Shown piece after piece: positions 17,195 through 27,789 of a stretch of 64,000 nt of DNA. Under the pieces are notes generated by a model. That model ran no database searches. It was not told the DNA's origin and worked only from the letters and a program-made list of their open reading frames with translations. The DNA comes from Geomonas diazotrophica. GTDB taxonomy: Bacteria > Desulfobacterota > Desulfuromonadia > Geobacterales > Geobacteraceae. Location: positions 1 through 64,000 of the forward strand of contig NZ_JAHLMF010000018.1 of the NCBI RefSeq assembly GCF_018919385.1, given 5' to 3'. The first letter of the stretch is position 1; each line of letters begins with the position of its first letter. The translations under genes were made by a program, and so were the position numbers.

Positions 17195-19324
17195 TTAGAA
17201 GGTCTGAAGCGGCCCCAGCGATCCCAGCCCGGCAAGGGAGAAGTTGATGGTGAACTGCTTCTCGCCGCTTACCTGGTGACTGCTCACGCGGTCCGAGTAG
17301 GCGAGCACCACGCTCCAGCACTGCTGGCGGTACTCCACCGCGTAGCGCGATTCGAGGAAGCCCCCCTTGTCGAAGGAGTAACGCCCCAATAGATCCGCCG
17401 TGAGCTGGCTGGTGAGCGGGAAGGTAACGCCGGCTCCGAGGTAGTCCAGCTGGTCCCGGCTGTGCCGGTAGGTTACGGTGGCCTGGTTGCGCCCCTCCCC
17501 CTTGAACTGCACGCCCAGGTTCGCCGTGGAGAGCTGGTTGTCGGTCGTGTTGTAGCGGCCGTCGACCAGCAGGGAAAGTTCCTGCAGCGGGCTCACCACG
17601 CTCTCCAGCATCAGGTCGGTGAGACGGTTCCCTTCGTCCACCAGGGTCAGCAGATCGCGACGCTGCCCGGAGAACTGGTACCCCTGGGAAAGCTTCAGGT
17701 AGAGGATGTCACGGTACTCGTCCGGCATCCCTTCCCGGGCGTACTTGCGGGTGAAGGTGTTGGCGACGGACCAGTAGGCGATGCTCTGCCCCAGCACCCG
17801 GTCGCCGTAGTCGTAGAAAGGCAGGTCCTCGTCGCTGCGCCGCTGCACGTAGTTGTATTGCAGGGAGGGAACCAGCAGGTGCCGCAGGGTCCCGTCGTAG
17901 ATCCGCTCCAGCGGCAGCGAAAGAGATCCGCCGCCGTCGGCCTGACCGATCTGGCGCCAACCGGTCTCGGGGGTGTCGCCCCCCGCGTTGTACAGGCGCT
18001 GCTGGAACGCCCCGAAGAGCGAGAAGTCCAGGATCCCCGCCGGCTTGGCATAGTAGCTGACGCGCGGGTGCAGGACGAGCCGCTGCCCGGTCGGACCCAC
18101 GGCGTGCTCGAAGTTGGTAAGGCTCGAATCCATGGAGAGGAAGAGCGGGCCCACCTTTTCGCCGGCGGCGATGAAGCCGAAGGTCGGCAAGCGCTGCAGC
18201 GTGGCGCGGTTGTTGGCCGCCTCGAGGTCCTGGTCGTAGCGCAGCGCGCCGCTCAGGCCGTAGCGCTCCCAGCGGCGGTCGAAGGAGACCGACGACTCCA
18301 GGAGCTGGCGGTTGTATTCGCCGGAGAACTCGCCGTAGTCGAGATAGTACCTGCGGTCGGAGACCAGGTGGACGGTGGAGGCCAGCGTCAGTTCCGGCGT
18401 CAGCAGCTCCAGGTGCTTCTGCTGCAACTCGCCGCGGAATTTGGACTCGTTGGTGTCGTAGATGCCGAAGGCGCGCAGGCGCCCCTGGCTGTCGTTCGGC
18501 CTCAGGTAGCGGTAGTCGACACCCGCGCCCACGCCGCGCGAGCTCTCCAGGTCGAGGTCGAAGGTCGCCTCCTGGCTCGGGTCGATGGCCCAGTAGTAAG
18601 GCTGGTCCAGGTAGAACCCCTTCTTGGAGGAGAAACCGAGTTTGGGTATCATGAGGCCGGACTGCCGGTCGGTATTGGCCGGGAAGACCAGGTACGGCGT
18701 GTAAAAGATGGGGAAGTCGTCCACGTAGAAGACGGCGTTTCTCGCCGTGGCGTACTCGTTGAGGGTGACGTCGACCTTCTTCGCCTCGAAGCGCCAGCTC
18801 GGGTGCTCGCCGTCACAGGTGGTGAAGGTCCCCTGCTCGACACGGTAGTCGTCTTCGCCGGTCTTCAAAAGCCGCGGGGCGCGCAGCCTGAAGTTCGATT
18901 TCTTGATGAACAGCTCCCCGTTGGTGAGCTCGCCGTTCTGGGTGAGCAGGTTAAGAGAGAGCCGATCGCCCTTCATGGTGTCGCCGCCGCGCTCCAGCAG
19001 CACGTCACCCTCGGCAAGGGTGTCGCCGGTGAGGCGGCGGTAGATGACGCTGTCCGCGAGCAGGGAGCCCCCCCCCTGCAGGATCTGAACGTTCCCTTCG
19101 GCACGGTAGCTATCGGTGGGGCTGTCCACGAACAGGGAGTCTGCCTTGAGGGTAGCCTCCTTGTCGGGCAAGGTCACCTTCTCGGGGGAGGCGGCCTTGT
19201 CGGCAGGAGTCGCGCTGACAGGGGAGACCGGCTTGCTGGAAAAGATCGCCTTCTCCTTGCCATGGGCAAGCGCCGCCGAGAACAGCAGGTAGGTAAGGAG
19301 CCACAAGGCTCTTGCAGGTTTCAT
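17195..19324 (-). CDS. lptD: LPS-assembly outer membrane protein LptD
   Basis: LptD is the outer-membrane barrel that inserts lipopolysaccharide into the outer leaflet with LptE. The 709-residue protein has a signal peptide (cleavage near SAALAHG). An OstA/LptA-like beta-jellyroll domain follows (about 50-200, with DSPTDSYRAEGNVQILQGGG and LAEGDVLLERGGD), then a C-terminal beta-barrel ending in LQTF. The ATG at 19324, with a close GGAG, is preferred over the further-upstream start because it sits directly before the signal peptide. folC lies upstream and rfbB downstream. Barrel cysteines are few, so a disulfide pattern like that of E. coli LptD is not obvious. Confidence 0.9.
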   Translation of the reverse strand: MKPARALWLLTYLLFSAALAHGKEKAIFSSKPVSPVSATPADKAASPEKVTLPDKEATLKADSLFVDSPTDSYRAEGNVQILQGGGSLLADSVIYRRLTGDTLAEGDVLLERGGDTMKGDRLSLNLLTQNGELTNGELFIKKSNFRLRAPRLLKTGEDDYRVEQGTFTTCDGEHPSWRFEAKKVDVTLNEYATARNAVFYVDDFPIFYTPYLVFPANTDRQSGLMIPKLGFSSKKGFYLDQPYYWAIDPSQEATFDLDLESSRGVGAGVDYRYLRPNDSQGRLRAFGIYDTNESKFRGELQQKHLELLTPELTLASTVHLVSDRRYYLDYGEFSGEYNRQLLESSVSFDRRWERYGLSGALRYDQDLEAANNRATLQRLPTFGFIAAGEKVGPLFLSMDSSLTNFEHAVGPTGQRLVLHPRVSYYAKPAGILDFSLFGAFQQRLYNAGGDTPETGWRQIGQADGGGSLSLPLERIYDGTLRHLLVPSLQYNYVQRRSDEDLPFYDYGDRVLGQSIAYWSVANTFTRKYAREGMPDEYRDILYLKLSQGYQFSGQRRDLLTLVDEGNRLTDLMLESVVSPLQELSLLVDGRYNTTDNQLSTANLGVQFKGEGRNQATVTYRHSRDQLDYLGAGVTFPLTSQLTADLLGRYSFDKGGFLESRYAVEYRQQCWSVVLAYSDRVSSHQVSGEKQFTINFSLAGLGSLGPLQTF

Positions 19325-19345
19325 CGCACTCCAGAAAACCAAAAT

Positions 19346-19376
19346 CGTTCTAAGTTCTACGTTCCAAGTTCTACGT
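19346..19376. repeat. TTCTACG-type repeat array, copy 3
   Basis: GTTCTAAGTTCTACGTTCCA and a further TTCTACG unit lie just upstream of lptD, in the lptD-folC gap. I see no clear inverted partner arm, only about 65 bp of unrelated spacer up to folC. Confidence 0.65.
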
Positions 19377-19464
19377 TAACTGCTCTTCTCGGCCTGCGTC
19401 CCTCGATGCAGCCCTCGGCTTGGGCGATACGCCGGACTCGGCGCCGTTCGGCCGTCACCCCTTT

Positions 19465-20739
19465 TCACCCTCTGAACGGCTCGAAGCTTCGGGACTTCAG
19501 GTGGCTGCGCGCCTCACCCACGGTGAACAGCGAACCGCAGACCAGGATCAGGTCGTCGTCCTGGGCCAGGTTCCGTGCCAGCTCGATCCCCTGGGCCACG
19601 CTCCCCGCCTCCATCGCCTCCACCCCGACGCCGAAGCAGTAGGCGGCAATCTCGCCGGCGGGAAGGGCACGCTCCAGGGCGGGAGCGACGGCGAATACGC
19701 GGTCGACCAGCGGCAAGAGCGGCGCCAGTATCCCGGCGAGCTCCTTGTCGGCCATGACGCCGGCCACCAGGAAGAGCTGCCGGCGCGGGACATCGGCGAG
19801 CGCCTCGGCCAGGGCGGCGGCCCCCGCCGGGTTGTGGGCGCCGTCGAGCAGCAATCGGGGCGGCCCGGGGAAGAACTCCATCCTCCCGGGCCAGCGGGCG
19901 TTGGCCACGCCGGCGATCATCGCCTGGGGAGTCACCGGGAATCCCACCGCCCGCAGCAGTTCGGCCGAGGCGAGGGCCAAGGCCGCGTTGCCGCTTTGGT
20001 AACGGCCGAAAAGGCCGCAGGAAAGCGCGTCCAGCGTGACGCCGACGCCTCGGTAGTTGAGCAGGCCGTCCAGCCAGAATGCGTCGAAGGATTCCCCCTG
20101 GCGGTAAAGCGGCGCGTCGAGCTGGGCGGACCGGTGCTCGATGATGAACTGCGCGTCGCGGTCCTGGCGCGCGGACAGGACCGGCGCTCCGGGCTTGCAG
20201 ATCCCTGCCTTCTCGGCGGCGATATCCTCGATAGTTTTACCAAGATAGTCGGTATGTTCCAGCGTGATCGGCGCAATGGCGCAGAGCACCCCCTGCAAAA
20301 CGTTGGTGGCGTCGAACCGCCCCCCCATCCCCGCCTCGAACACGGCGATCTCCACCCCGGCTTCCGCGAAATAGAGGATGGCGAGGGCGGTGACGATCTC
20401 GAAGAAGGTGGTTTCGTCGGGCGCGGCGGCCATCACCGCCTCGGTGAGACGCACCACGTCCTCCTCCCCGATTTCGGCACCGTTGATCTGGATGCGCTCG
20501 GTGAAGGAGATCAGGTGAGGTGAGGTGAAGAGTCCCGTCCGGTAACCGCCGGCTTTGAGAATGGAGCAGAGGAAGGAGGCCGTCGACCCCTTGCCGTTGG
20601 TGCCGACTACGTGGACCGCCTTGAAGGCGTCCTGCGGGTTGCCCAGGTTGGCAAGGAGACGTGTGATCCTTTCCAGTCCGGGCTTTATGCCGAACCGACC
20701 GAGGGCATAGATGTGCGCAAGCGTTTCGGCATAGGTCAT
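19465..20739 (-). CDS. folC: bifunctional folylpolyglutamate synthase/dihydrofolate synthase
   Basis: FolC adds glutamate to dihydropteroate and to reduced folates using ATP. The 424-residue Mur-ligase-like protein has the P-loop GTNGKGST (46-53), the TSPHLISFTERI motif after it, and the conserved GGRFDATNV loop. The C-terminal Mur-ligase domain carries DGAHNPAG. Length fits the bacterial family. In many proteobacteria folC follows accD; here a LysE-family gene separates the two. Confidence 0.93.
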   Translation of the reverse strand: MTYAETLAHIYALGRFGIKPGLERITRLLANLGNPQDAFKAVHVVGTNGKGSTASFLCSILKAGGYRTGLFTSPHLISFTERIQINGAEIGEEDVVRLTEAVMAAAPDETTFFEIVTALAILYFAEAGVEIAVFEAGMGGRFDATNVLQGVLCAIAPITLEHTDYLGKTIEDIAAEKAGICKPGAPVLSARQDRDAQFIIEHRSAQLDAPLYRQGESFDAFWLDGLLNYRGVGVTLDALSCGLFGRYQSGNAALALASAELLRAVGFPVTPQAMIAGVANARWPGRMEFFPGPPRLLLDGAHNPAGAAALAEALADVPRRQLFLVAGVMADKELAGILAPLLPLVDRVFAVAPALERALPAGEIAAYCFGVGVEAMEAGSVAQGIELARNLAQDDDLILVCGSLFTVGEARSHLKSRSFEPFRG

Positions 20740-20802
20740 GACAGGCCGGGATTATAGGTAAAGAAGGTGAAAAAGTCCATATTAATCCCGGAGCCTGGGG
20801 GG

Positions 20803-21429
20803 CTAGCGCTCCGGCCAGGCGAGGCGCAGTCCGAGGCCGATGAGGATGCAGCCGGCGGCCTGGCCGATCCGGTTGCCGGCGCCTGCGCTGCGGTCCAGCC
20901 AGCGCCCGATCTCGCCGGACAGCAGCGCGACCACGCCGAAACCGAGCATGGTGAGGACGACAAAGGTGCTCCCCAGGATGAGCATCTGCAACGGCACCCC
21001 GCCGCGCCCCCGGTCCACGAACTGCGGGAAGAAGGCGAGGAAGAAGAGCGCCACCTTGGGGTTCATGATGTTGGCCAGGATGCTCTGCCGGAAGATGACC
21101 CGGCTCTGCAGTTGCCCGGCCGCGCCGTCGGGCACCAGGGACGCCCGGATTCTCAGCATCTTGTAGCCGATGTACATGAGGTAGGCGGCGCCGGCATACC
21201 TGACGCAGGCGAACGCGGTCGCCGAGGAGGTGATCAGGGCGGAGAGGCCGACGATGGCGAAGAAGGTGTGCGCGAAGTTCCCCAGGGCAAAGCCTGCCGC
21301 CGCGGCCAAGGCCGCCTTTCTCCCCTGCGCGACACCGCGGGTCATCACGTAGATGATGTCGGGGCCGGGGGTGAAGATGAGCACGGTTGAGGCGACGGCG
21401 AACAGGGCCAATTGGGAAAGGGAGACCAT
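20803..21429 (-). CDS. LysE/RhtB-family amino acid exporter
   Basis: This 208-residue membrane protein has about six hydrophobic helices. The N-terminal signature FTPGPDIIYVMTRG and the glycine-rich GFALGNFAHTFFA match the LysE/RhtB exporters, which expel amino acids or homoserine lactones. ATG at 21429 with CCGGAG upstream gives the start. About 10 nt upstream of that ribosome binding site is a hexanucleotide tandem array (21440-21493). Substrate unknown. Confidence 0.85.
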   Translation of the reverse strand: MVSLSQLALFAVASTVLIFTPGPDIIYVMTRGVAQGRKAALAAAAGFALGNFAHTFFAIVGLSALITSSATAFACVRYAGAAYLMYIGYKMLRIRASLVPDGAAGQLQSRVIFRQSILANIMNPKVALFFLAFFPQFVDRGRGGVPLQMLILGSTFVVLTMLGFGVVALLSGEIGRWLDRSAGAGNRIGQAAGCILIGLGLRLAWPER

Positions 21430-21439
21430 GGCAACTCCG

Positions 21440-21493
21440 GATAAAGATAAAGATAAAGATAAAGATAAAGATAAAGATAAAGGTAAAGGTAAA
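21440..21493. repeat. hexanucleotide tandem array upstream of the LysE-type gene
   Basis: Seven GATAAA units (21440-21481) are followed by two GGTAAA units (21482-21493). The array sits in the 5' leader of the LysE-type gene. Confidence 0.85.
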
Positions 21494-21600
21494 GATTGAA
21501 ATCAAAAGTCGATAAAAAGAAAGGTTAAAACGTTGAAAGAGATTCCTTTCGCTGCCTTAACCTTTCATAGTTGATCCGACATCACGCCGGCACCAAAAGT

Positions 21601-21625
21601 CTTAATCTTAATCTTAATCTTAGTC

Positions 21626-21630
<5 letters not shown>
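21601..21630. repeat. hexanucleotide repeat at the accD 3' end
   Basis: Three CTTAAT units, then CTTAGT and CTTAAG, run in tandem over the last bases of accD (stop at 21626-21628) and the gap beyond it. Confidence 0.75.
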
Positions 21631-22477
<847 letters not shown>

Positions 22478-22610
22478 ATGTGCCCTCTTTTGGGGAAAGC
22501 CCCAAGCTGTTTTATTAAGTCGTAAATCAGCGCTGATTCTTAGCAGATCGCACCTGCTATGTCAAACAAAACGGTGCAGGCTCGCCGCTAAACCATTGAA
22601 AAAATATCTA

Positions 22611-23417
22611 TTATTTCTGGGTGCCCTGCAGCACCCCTTGTTTTAAAGCGGAGACGAAGGAAGATAGCTCGCGCAGCAGCTCCTCCCCCTGGTACTTCTC
22701 GAAAAACTTCACCAGGGCGCTACCCACCACCACGCCGTCGGCGACGCGGGCGACCTGGCCCGCCTGCTCCGGGGTGGAGATGCCGAAGCCCACCACGAGG
22801 GGGAGGTCCAGCGCGTTGCGCACCTCGGTGACGCGGTCGGCCAGCGTATCGGCGACCGCGGTCCGCGCGCCGGTCACGCCGGTCACGGAGACGTAGTAGA
22901 TGAAACCGGACCCCTGGCGGGCGACGGAATCGACGCGGGAGGCGTCGGAGGTGGGGGTCAGCAGGAAGATCAGGTCGAGCCCGCAGCGGTCGGTATGCTC
23001 CTTGAGCTCCGCCGCCTCCTCGGGGGGGAGGTCGACCACGAGGAGCGCGTCCACGCCAGACTGGGCCGCGTCGCGAGCGAAGCGCTCGGGCCCGTAGGCG
23101 AAGATCGGGTTGAAGTACCCCATGAGGACGATGGGGATCTGGGTCCGGGTTCTCAGCCGGGCCACCATCTCCAGGATCCCGGGCAGGGTGGTACCCGCCG
23201 CCAGGGCTCGGTCGGAGGAGAGCTGGATGGTCGGCCCGTCGGCCATCGGGTCGGAGAAGGGAACCCCCAGTTCGATCAGGTCGGCGCCCGCCTTTTCCAG
23301 TTCCAGCACGACCTGCTCGGTGCCGGCAAGGTCCGGGTCGCCGGCGGTGACGAAGGTCACCAGCCCTTTTTCCCCGCGCGCCTTCAATGCTGCGAATCTA
23401 TCTGCAATCCTGCTCAT
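22611..23417 (-). CDS. trpA: tryptophan synthase alpha subunit
   Basis: TrpA cleaves indole-3-glycerol phosphate to indole, which is passed to TrpB. The 268-residue TIM barrel has both catalytic acids in their standard places, E49 and D60 ([19 protein letters not shown]). It also has the loop [18 protein letters not shown] and the phosphate-binding [11 protein letters not shown] and [10 protein letters not shown]. The ATG at 23417 is chosen because AAGGAG lies 5 nt upstream; the GTG at 23423 would overlap that ribosome binding site. trpB is not in the window, so the gene is apart from the other trp genes or the upstream gap ended the cluster. Confidence 0.96.
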   Translation of the reverse strand: MSRIADRFAALKARGEKGLVTFVTAGDPDLAGTEQVVLELEKAGADLIELGVPFSDPMADGPTIQLSSDRALAAGTTLPGILEMVARLRTRTQIPIVLMGYFNPIFAYGPERFARDAAQSGVDALLVVDLPPEEAAELKEHTDRCGLDLIFLLTPTSDASRVDSVARQGSGFIYYVSVTGVTGARTAVADTLADRVTEVRNALDLPLVVGFGISTPEQAGQVARVADGVVVGSALVKFFEKYQGEELLRELSSFVSALKQGVLQGTQK

Positions 23418-23435
23418 AGTCACTCCTTAACACCC

Positions 23436-23472
23436 GTTCAACGTTCTACGTTCTACGTTCTACGTTGAACGT
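23436..23472. repeat. TTCTACG-type repeat array, copy 4
   Basis: GTTCAACG followed by three TTCTACG units and GTTGAACG lies in the trpA-chemoreceptor gap. The outer GTTCAACG and GTTGAACG arms are themselves inverted. Confidence 0.7.
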
Positions 23473-23539
23473 GAGAGTGCAAACGTCAGCTCCGAGCTTT
23501 TGGGTCGTTTCCGGCGTGCGGCCGGTCTCCCCTTATAAC

Positions 23540-23568
23540 AAAAAAAGTCCCCCTCGGGGAGAGGGGGA
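23540..23568 (-). terminator. terminator of the chemoreceptor operon
   Basis: CCCCCTC (23549-23555) pairs with GAGGGGG (23561-23567). Read on the minus strand, the hairpin is followed after two bases by a run of seven Ts. It lies about 40 bp past the chemoreceptor stop codon. Confidence 0.75.
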
Positions 23569-23604
23569 TTGGTCGGTACTGCAAAAAAGTGCGCTTCGGG
23601 CGTC

Positions 23605-25809
23605 CTAGATCTTGAACGCTTCCATCTCCTGCTTCAGCATCTCGGTCTGGCGGAACAGCTTGTAGACCGCCTCGTCCATGACCCGGGTCGCCTCCAGGTT
23701 GGCATCGGTGGCCTGCTGGATGTCCTCGACCGACATGACGATCTGCTCCGAACCGCGGGTCTGCTCGTCGCAGGCGCGCTTTATGTGGCGGATCATCTCG
23801 GTGATGCTCTCGGTGGACTGGGCGATCAGGTTCCCCACCTTGTTCTGCTCGCGGGTGGAGGAGAGCACCTGGGAGGTGAGGCTCTTCATGTTCTCGACGG
23901 CGGCCATGATCAGCTCGCTCCCCTGCCCCTGTTCCCGGGTCGCCTTGGCGATCTGGGCAACCATCTCGGAGACCTGCTCCATGGCCTCGCGGATCATCTG
24001 GCTCCCCTTGGCCTGCTCGACCGTGGTGCGGGCGATCTCGGTCACCTGGGCGGTCGCCTCGGTGACGCCCACCACGATCTTGTTGAGCGCCTCGCCCGAC
24101 TTCTGCGACAACAGCTCCCCGTCGGCGATGGAGCGCTCGGCCTGGTCGATGGCGTCGACGGCACGCTGGGTCTCCTCCTGTACACCCCGGATCACCAGTG
24201 ATATCTCGCGCGTGGAACTGGAGGTGCGCTCGGAGAGTTCCTTGATCTCGTCGGCCACCACGGCGAATCCCTTGCCGTGCTCGCCGGCCTGGGCGGCGAT
24301 GATGGCGGCGTTGAGCGCCAGGAGGTTGGTCTGCTCGGCCACCTCGTCGATGACGGAGAGGATGTCGCCGATGTCGGCGGCACGCTCGGAGAGGGTGGCG
24401 ATGACCTCGCTGGTGATCTGGGAGGCGCGCTTGATCTCGTGCATGCCGTTGATCACGGCGTCCACCGCCTCGCGGCCGGTTTCGGCGTCGATGCGCACCG
24501 CCTTGGAGATCGCCGCGGTTTCGTTTGCGTTTCTTTCCACCTGCTTGATGGAGCTGTCCATCTCCATGACCGAGGAGGCGGTGGCGGTGGAGACCTCCAT
24601 GAGGCTCACGACGCCGTTGCCGACCTGCTTGATGGATGCCCCCATCTCGACGATGGAGGAGCTCACCTCGTTCACCGACAGGGCGAGGTTCTCCATGTTC
24701 TGCACCACCTCCTCGACGCTGGAGGCCATCTCAAGGATGGAGGAGGAGCTTTCGGAGGCGGAAATGGAGAGGGAGTCGACCCCCTGGGCCACCCCCTTCA
24801 CCGAGGTGTTGATCTGCACGATGGCAGCGGAGGTCTTGGAGACGCTCTCGGCCTGGGTCCTGGCGGAGCCGACCACCGAGTGGGACGCCTTGGCCATGGT
24901 GTCCGAGATCCCCGCCAACTCGTTGGAGGAGCGGGAAACCTTGCCGATCATCCCGGAGAGTTTGCCGACCATCTCGTTGAAGTCGATCCCCAGCTTGCCG
25001 ATCTCGTCGTGGCTCGCCATCTCGACCGTGGCGGTCAGGTCTCCCTCGGCGCCGCTGTTGACCGCCTCGGCCATGACCCTGACCCGGGAGACGATGTTGC
25101 GCGTGATCAAAAGGCCGAGCGCGACCGCCAGCGCCGCCGCGACCACGATCACGGCGGTGAAGGTGATCCCCGCGGACTGCTGGATGTCGCTGACCTGCTT
25201 GTTCGCCGCCGTCATCCGGTTGCCGACCTCGACCAGTATGTCGTCCAGATCCTCCTTGGCCTTATCGTTGGCGGTGGCGATCTCCTCGTTGGCCAGCTGG
25301 TTCAGCCGCTGGTCCGCCAGCGCATCCTTGGCCGCCTGGCTCACCGCACCGGGGGGAACCCCCTTCATGAGCGTCTGCTTGCGCGCGATCAGCTCGTCGG
25401 CGACCTTCTCGAACTCGGCCCAACTCACCAGGAACTGGCGGGTCCGCTTCTCGACCACGCTCCCCTTGGTCGCCGGGAGCACTCCCAGCTTCTTGTTCCC
25501 CTCCAGGATGATCTGGGCCTGGCTCAAGAGGGTGTCCCGTTTCATCTGGTAGTCGTCGATGTACTCCTGGAGCTTTTCCGGATCGTTGGGAACCAGGGCC
25601 GCCTGCATCAGGCTCACGTGGCAGTACTTCTGGGTGACCCCCATGAGGAGCACCAGTTTTTGCTGCTTCGAGAGCTGTTCGAGGATGTTCTGGATCTGGC
25701 CGCCGACCCTCTTGATGTTGAGGGCACCGAAACCGCCGGTGAAGGCGACCAACAAGGCCATGATCAGGAAGGACCCGATCAGGCGGGTACGCAAGGTCAG
25801 GTCTTTCAT
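23605..25809 (-). CDS. methyl-accepting chemotaxis protein
   Basis: This 734-residue receptor has one membrane helix at 10-30 and a periplasmic mostly helical domain at 31-212. A second helix follows at 215-236, then a HAMP linker and a long cytoplasmic coiled coil. The hairpin tip has [20 protein letters not shown], which contacts CheA and CheW. The periplasmic domain has a lone Cys63-His64 but no CXXCH, so it does not bind c-heme in the usual way. The gene begins 5 nt after a monoheme cytochrome gene, whose last codons contain its ribosome binding site, so the two are translationally linked. The ligand is unknown; a redox-related signal is suggested by context. Confidence 0.92.
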   Translation of the reverse strand: MKDLTLRTRLIGSFLIMALLVAFTGGFGALNIKRVGGQIQNILEQLSKQQKLVLLMGVTQKYCHVSLMQAALVPNDPEKLQEYIDDYQMKRDTLLSQAQIILEGNKKLGVLPATKGSVVEKRTRQFLVSWAEFEKVADELIARKQTLMKGVPPGAVSQAAKDALADQRLNQLANEEIATANDKAKEDLDDILVEVGNRMTAANKQVSDIQQSAGITFTAVIVVAAALAVALGLLITRNIVSRVRVMAEAVNSGAEGDLTATVEMASHDEIGKLGIDFNEMVGKLSGMIGKVSRSSNELAGISDTMAKASHSVVGSARTQAESVSKTSAAIVQINTSVKGVAQGVDSLSISASESSSSILEMASSVEEVVQNMENLALSVNEVSSSIVEMGASIKQVGNGVVSLMEVSTATASSVMEMDSSIKQVERNANETAAISKAVRIDAETGREAVDAVINGMHEIKRASQITSEVIATLSERAADIGDILSVIDEVAEQTNLLALNAAIIAAQAGEHGKGFAVVADEIKELSERTSSSTREISLVIRGVQEETQRAVDAIDQAERSIADGELLSQKSGEALNKIVVGVTEATAQVTEIARTTVEQAKGSQMIREAMEQVSEMVAQIAKATREQGQGSELIMAAVENMKSLTSQVLSSTREQNKVGNLIAQSTESITEMIRHIKRACDEQTRGSEQIVMSVEDIQQATDANLEATRVMDEAVYKLFRQTEMLKQEMEAFKI

Positions 25810-25814
25810 TATGA

Positions 25815-26174
25815 TTACTTCTCCGCTTCAGAGAGGAGGTAGTTCATCAGGTCGACGGAGGCCTTCACTTCGGCCTTGTTCATGTTGGAGTCCGGCTTTC
25901 TGAGCATCTTGATGCCGTAGGCCTTGGTTGCGTTACGGTCGAAGGGCTGCCCGGAGATGGGGGCCACGCCGGTCTGGATGGCGACGATGGTGCGCTCCAG
26001 GGTGTGGCACTTCACGCACTTCACGCGGACGATCTCGTAGTTGGCCTTCATGGCCGGCGGGAAGCCGGACGGGTCGAGACGCATGGCGTCGCCTCTGCCG
26101 ACGACTTTGAGTCCGGCGTGGGCGCTGGTTGCGGTTGCTGCAACAAGGAGCATGGTAACGAGGAGCTTTTTCAT
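25815..26174 (-). CDS. small periplasmic monoheme cytochrome c
   Basis: The 119-residue protein has a Sec signal peptide (cleavage after AHA at 20) and one heme-binding CVKCH (C53, C56, H57). A late methionine in [15 protein letters not shown] is a possible sixth ligand. It ends with a helix, [12 protein letters not shown], typical of short class I cytochromes. It lies between a porin-like cytochrome gene upstream and the chemoreceptor gene downstream, all on the minus strand. It may be the redox partner or signal source for the receptor, but that is inference. I know no precise family name. Confidence 0.8.
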   Translation of the reverse strand: MKKLLVTMLLVAATATSAHAGLKVVGRGDAMRLDPSGFPPAMKANYEIVRVKCVKCHTLERTIVAIQTGVAPISGQPFDRNATKAYGIKMLRKPDSNMNKAEVKASVDLMNYLLSEAEK

Positions 26175-26240
26175 AATACGATGAATCCTCCAAATTTTTT
26201 CGGCGGCGGCCGCCGCCGTTTGGCATGTCCGGACCGTCAG

Positions 26241-27545
26241 CTACATGCTGAAGGCGATGGAAGCAAAGGCGATGTTGCCGATTCCTTCCGGGGCAATGCT
26301 GTGGGTGTATTCAATCGACATGCGCACGTTCTGCAGCGGCGTGTAGGCGATGGCCGGGGTCAGGCGCTTGATGGTGCCGTCGCCGGCGTTCAGGTACTCG
26401 TAGCGGAAGATCGGGACGAGGTTCACCGGCGCGCCCAGGTAGTACTCGCCCTCGAGGGTATAGACCTTGCTGTTGATGACCGACTTCACAACTGCGAACT
26501 CAGGATTGGAATCACGACCGAAGCTGCCGCTTCCCTTTAAGTGCAGCCGTTGGTAAAGGATGTCCGCCTCGGCGCCGATCCTTCTGAAGCTGTTCAGGTT
26601 CTGCGCGACGCCGTTGGCGTTGAACTCGCCGTTTTGTCCCCAGTAGCCAAAGGACCCGAGGGTGACACTCAGGTAGTCCCACAGGCTATCCTTCTCCAGG
26701 TCGACTTCGGGCTCCTGTCCCTTCAGGTCGGTGCCGCCGATCTTCAAGGAGATGTGCCCGTAGCCGTCTTCCCGGTCCTGGCCGTTGCGGTCCACGACCC
26801 CGCCGGCGACGAAGATACGGTTACCCAGCAGGGCGTTCAGCTCCACGCCATCCTCGGTGGCATCGCTGCTGAAAGGGGAGAGACCGACACGGTAGGTGGT
26901 CGACGCGTAGGAAGGGACCGGAAGGATGCGGTTACTCTTCTTCCACAGCGAAAGTTTCGGCTCGAAGCGCCCCACCTTCACGTTGACCGGGGAGCCCAGG
27001 GCCTGACGCCAGACCAGGAACAACTCGTCCAGGTCGGGGTCGTTGCCCGGGGGAACGTTGGTGTTGTTGGCGGGATTGGAGAGCGAGGAGGCGCGCTGCA
27101 TCCCTTGGGAGTAGAGGTTGTAGGTGGCGAAGAACCCGAACAGGTCGCGGAAGGAGCCCCCGGCCTGCAGCGTGATCGACCTGGTGGAAAGATCGAGCTT
27201 GTTGCCATCCGCCGCATCTTCGTCATAGGCGAGGTCGGCGCTCGCGGTAAGCGAGAGCGGTATCTGCTGGGGCAAACCCGAGATGATCGACCACTCGTTG
27301 CCCGGCTCGGTGGCTTTGGCCGCCGCTTTTGCCCCCTCCTTCTTGTGGGGGTAAACGTAGCCGTTTTTCAGGAAGGCGTCGCCGAACTCGTTGAGTTCCG
27401 GGTAAATGGTGTGACAGGTGGAACATTCGGTCTTGTGCTGCCGGCTGAAAGCCGGGATGGCGTTGGCCGTGCCCGGGGCCAACAAGGGGGCACAGGAGAT
27501 GCCAAGAAGGAACATGACCGCTACAGTATGCTTTTTCAGAAACAT
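26241..27545 (-). CDS. predicted outer-membrane barrel with N-terminal c-heme site
   Basis: The 434-residue protein has a signal peptide (cleavage near TANA) and one heme motif, CSTCH (C41, C44, H45), in the sequence HKTECSTCHTIYPELNEFG. About 380 residues of alternating polar and hydrophobic strands rich in G, Y, F and R follow, ending IAFASIAFSM, as in outer-membrane barrels. Proteins with this plan are frequent in Geobacter but their function is unsettled. A role in moving electrons or ligands across the outer membrane is inference. The ATG at 27545 is preferred over one 7 codons upstream because GGAG is correctly spaced from it. A candidate promoter lies at 27652-27680. Confidence 0.75.
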   Translation of the reverse strand: MFLKKHTVAVMFLLGISCAPLLAPGTANAIPAFSRQHKTECSTCHTIYPELNEFGDAFLKNGYVYPHKKEGAKAAAKATEPGNEWSIISGLPQQIPLSLTASADLAYDEDAADGNKLDLSTRSITLQAGGSFRDLFGFFATYNLYSQGMQRASSLSNPANNTNVPPGNDPDLDELFLVWRQALGSPVNVKVGRFEPKLSLWKKSNRILPVPSYASTTYRVGLSPFSSDATEDGVELNALLGNRIFVAGGVVDRNGQDREDGYGHISLKIGGTDLKGQEPEVDLEKDSLWDYLSVTLGSFGYWGQNGEFNANGVAQNLNSFRRIGAEADILYQRLHLKGSGSFGRDSNPEFAVVKSVINSKVYTLEGEYYLGAPVNLVPIFRYEYLNAGDGTIKRLTPAIAYTPLQNVRMSIEYTHSIAPEGIGNIAFASIAFSM

Positions 27546-27651
27546 AGTTGGTCTCCTACACTGCAACCAGCGTTTAAATTAGATTACATTAACACTACTA
27601 GAGCGGCTCAATCCCTCGCCAAATGCGTACTTGACGCAATCGGACTGATGA

Positions 27652-27680
27652 TTAATACAATATTGCAGAAGTGAAGTCAA
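27652..27680 (-). promoter_or_regulatory. candidate sigma-70-type promoter for the barrel-cytochrome gene
   Basis: On the minus strand TTGACT (complement of 27675-27680) and TATTAA (complement of 27652-27657) are 17 nt apart, about 107 bp upstream of the ATG at 27545. The match is fair and no transcript data are available. Confidence 0.4.
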
Positions 27681-27789
27681 CTTAACAAAAAGGGAATTGG
27701 CCGGCAGTGAGCTAACACTCATTTTTCTCTACTTTTTTGCTGTAGAAAATGCTATAAGGTAGCGTCTTAAATCTTTGGGAGGGCCTGCT

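Noticed and set aside
20237-21505. Long minus-strand frame crossing the LysE-type gene and folC
   Set aside because: It reads the hexanucleotide array as an FI repeat and the rest as shadow of real genes in another frame.
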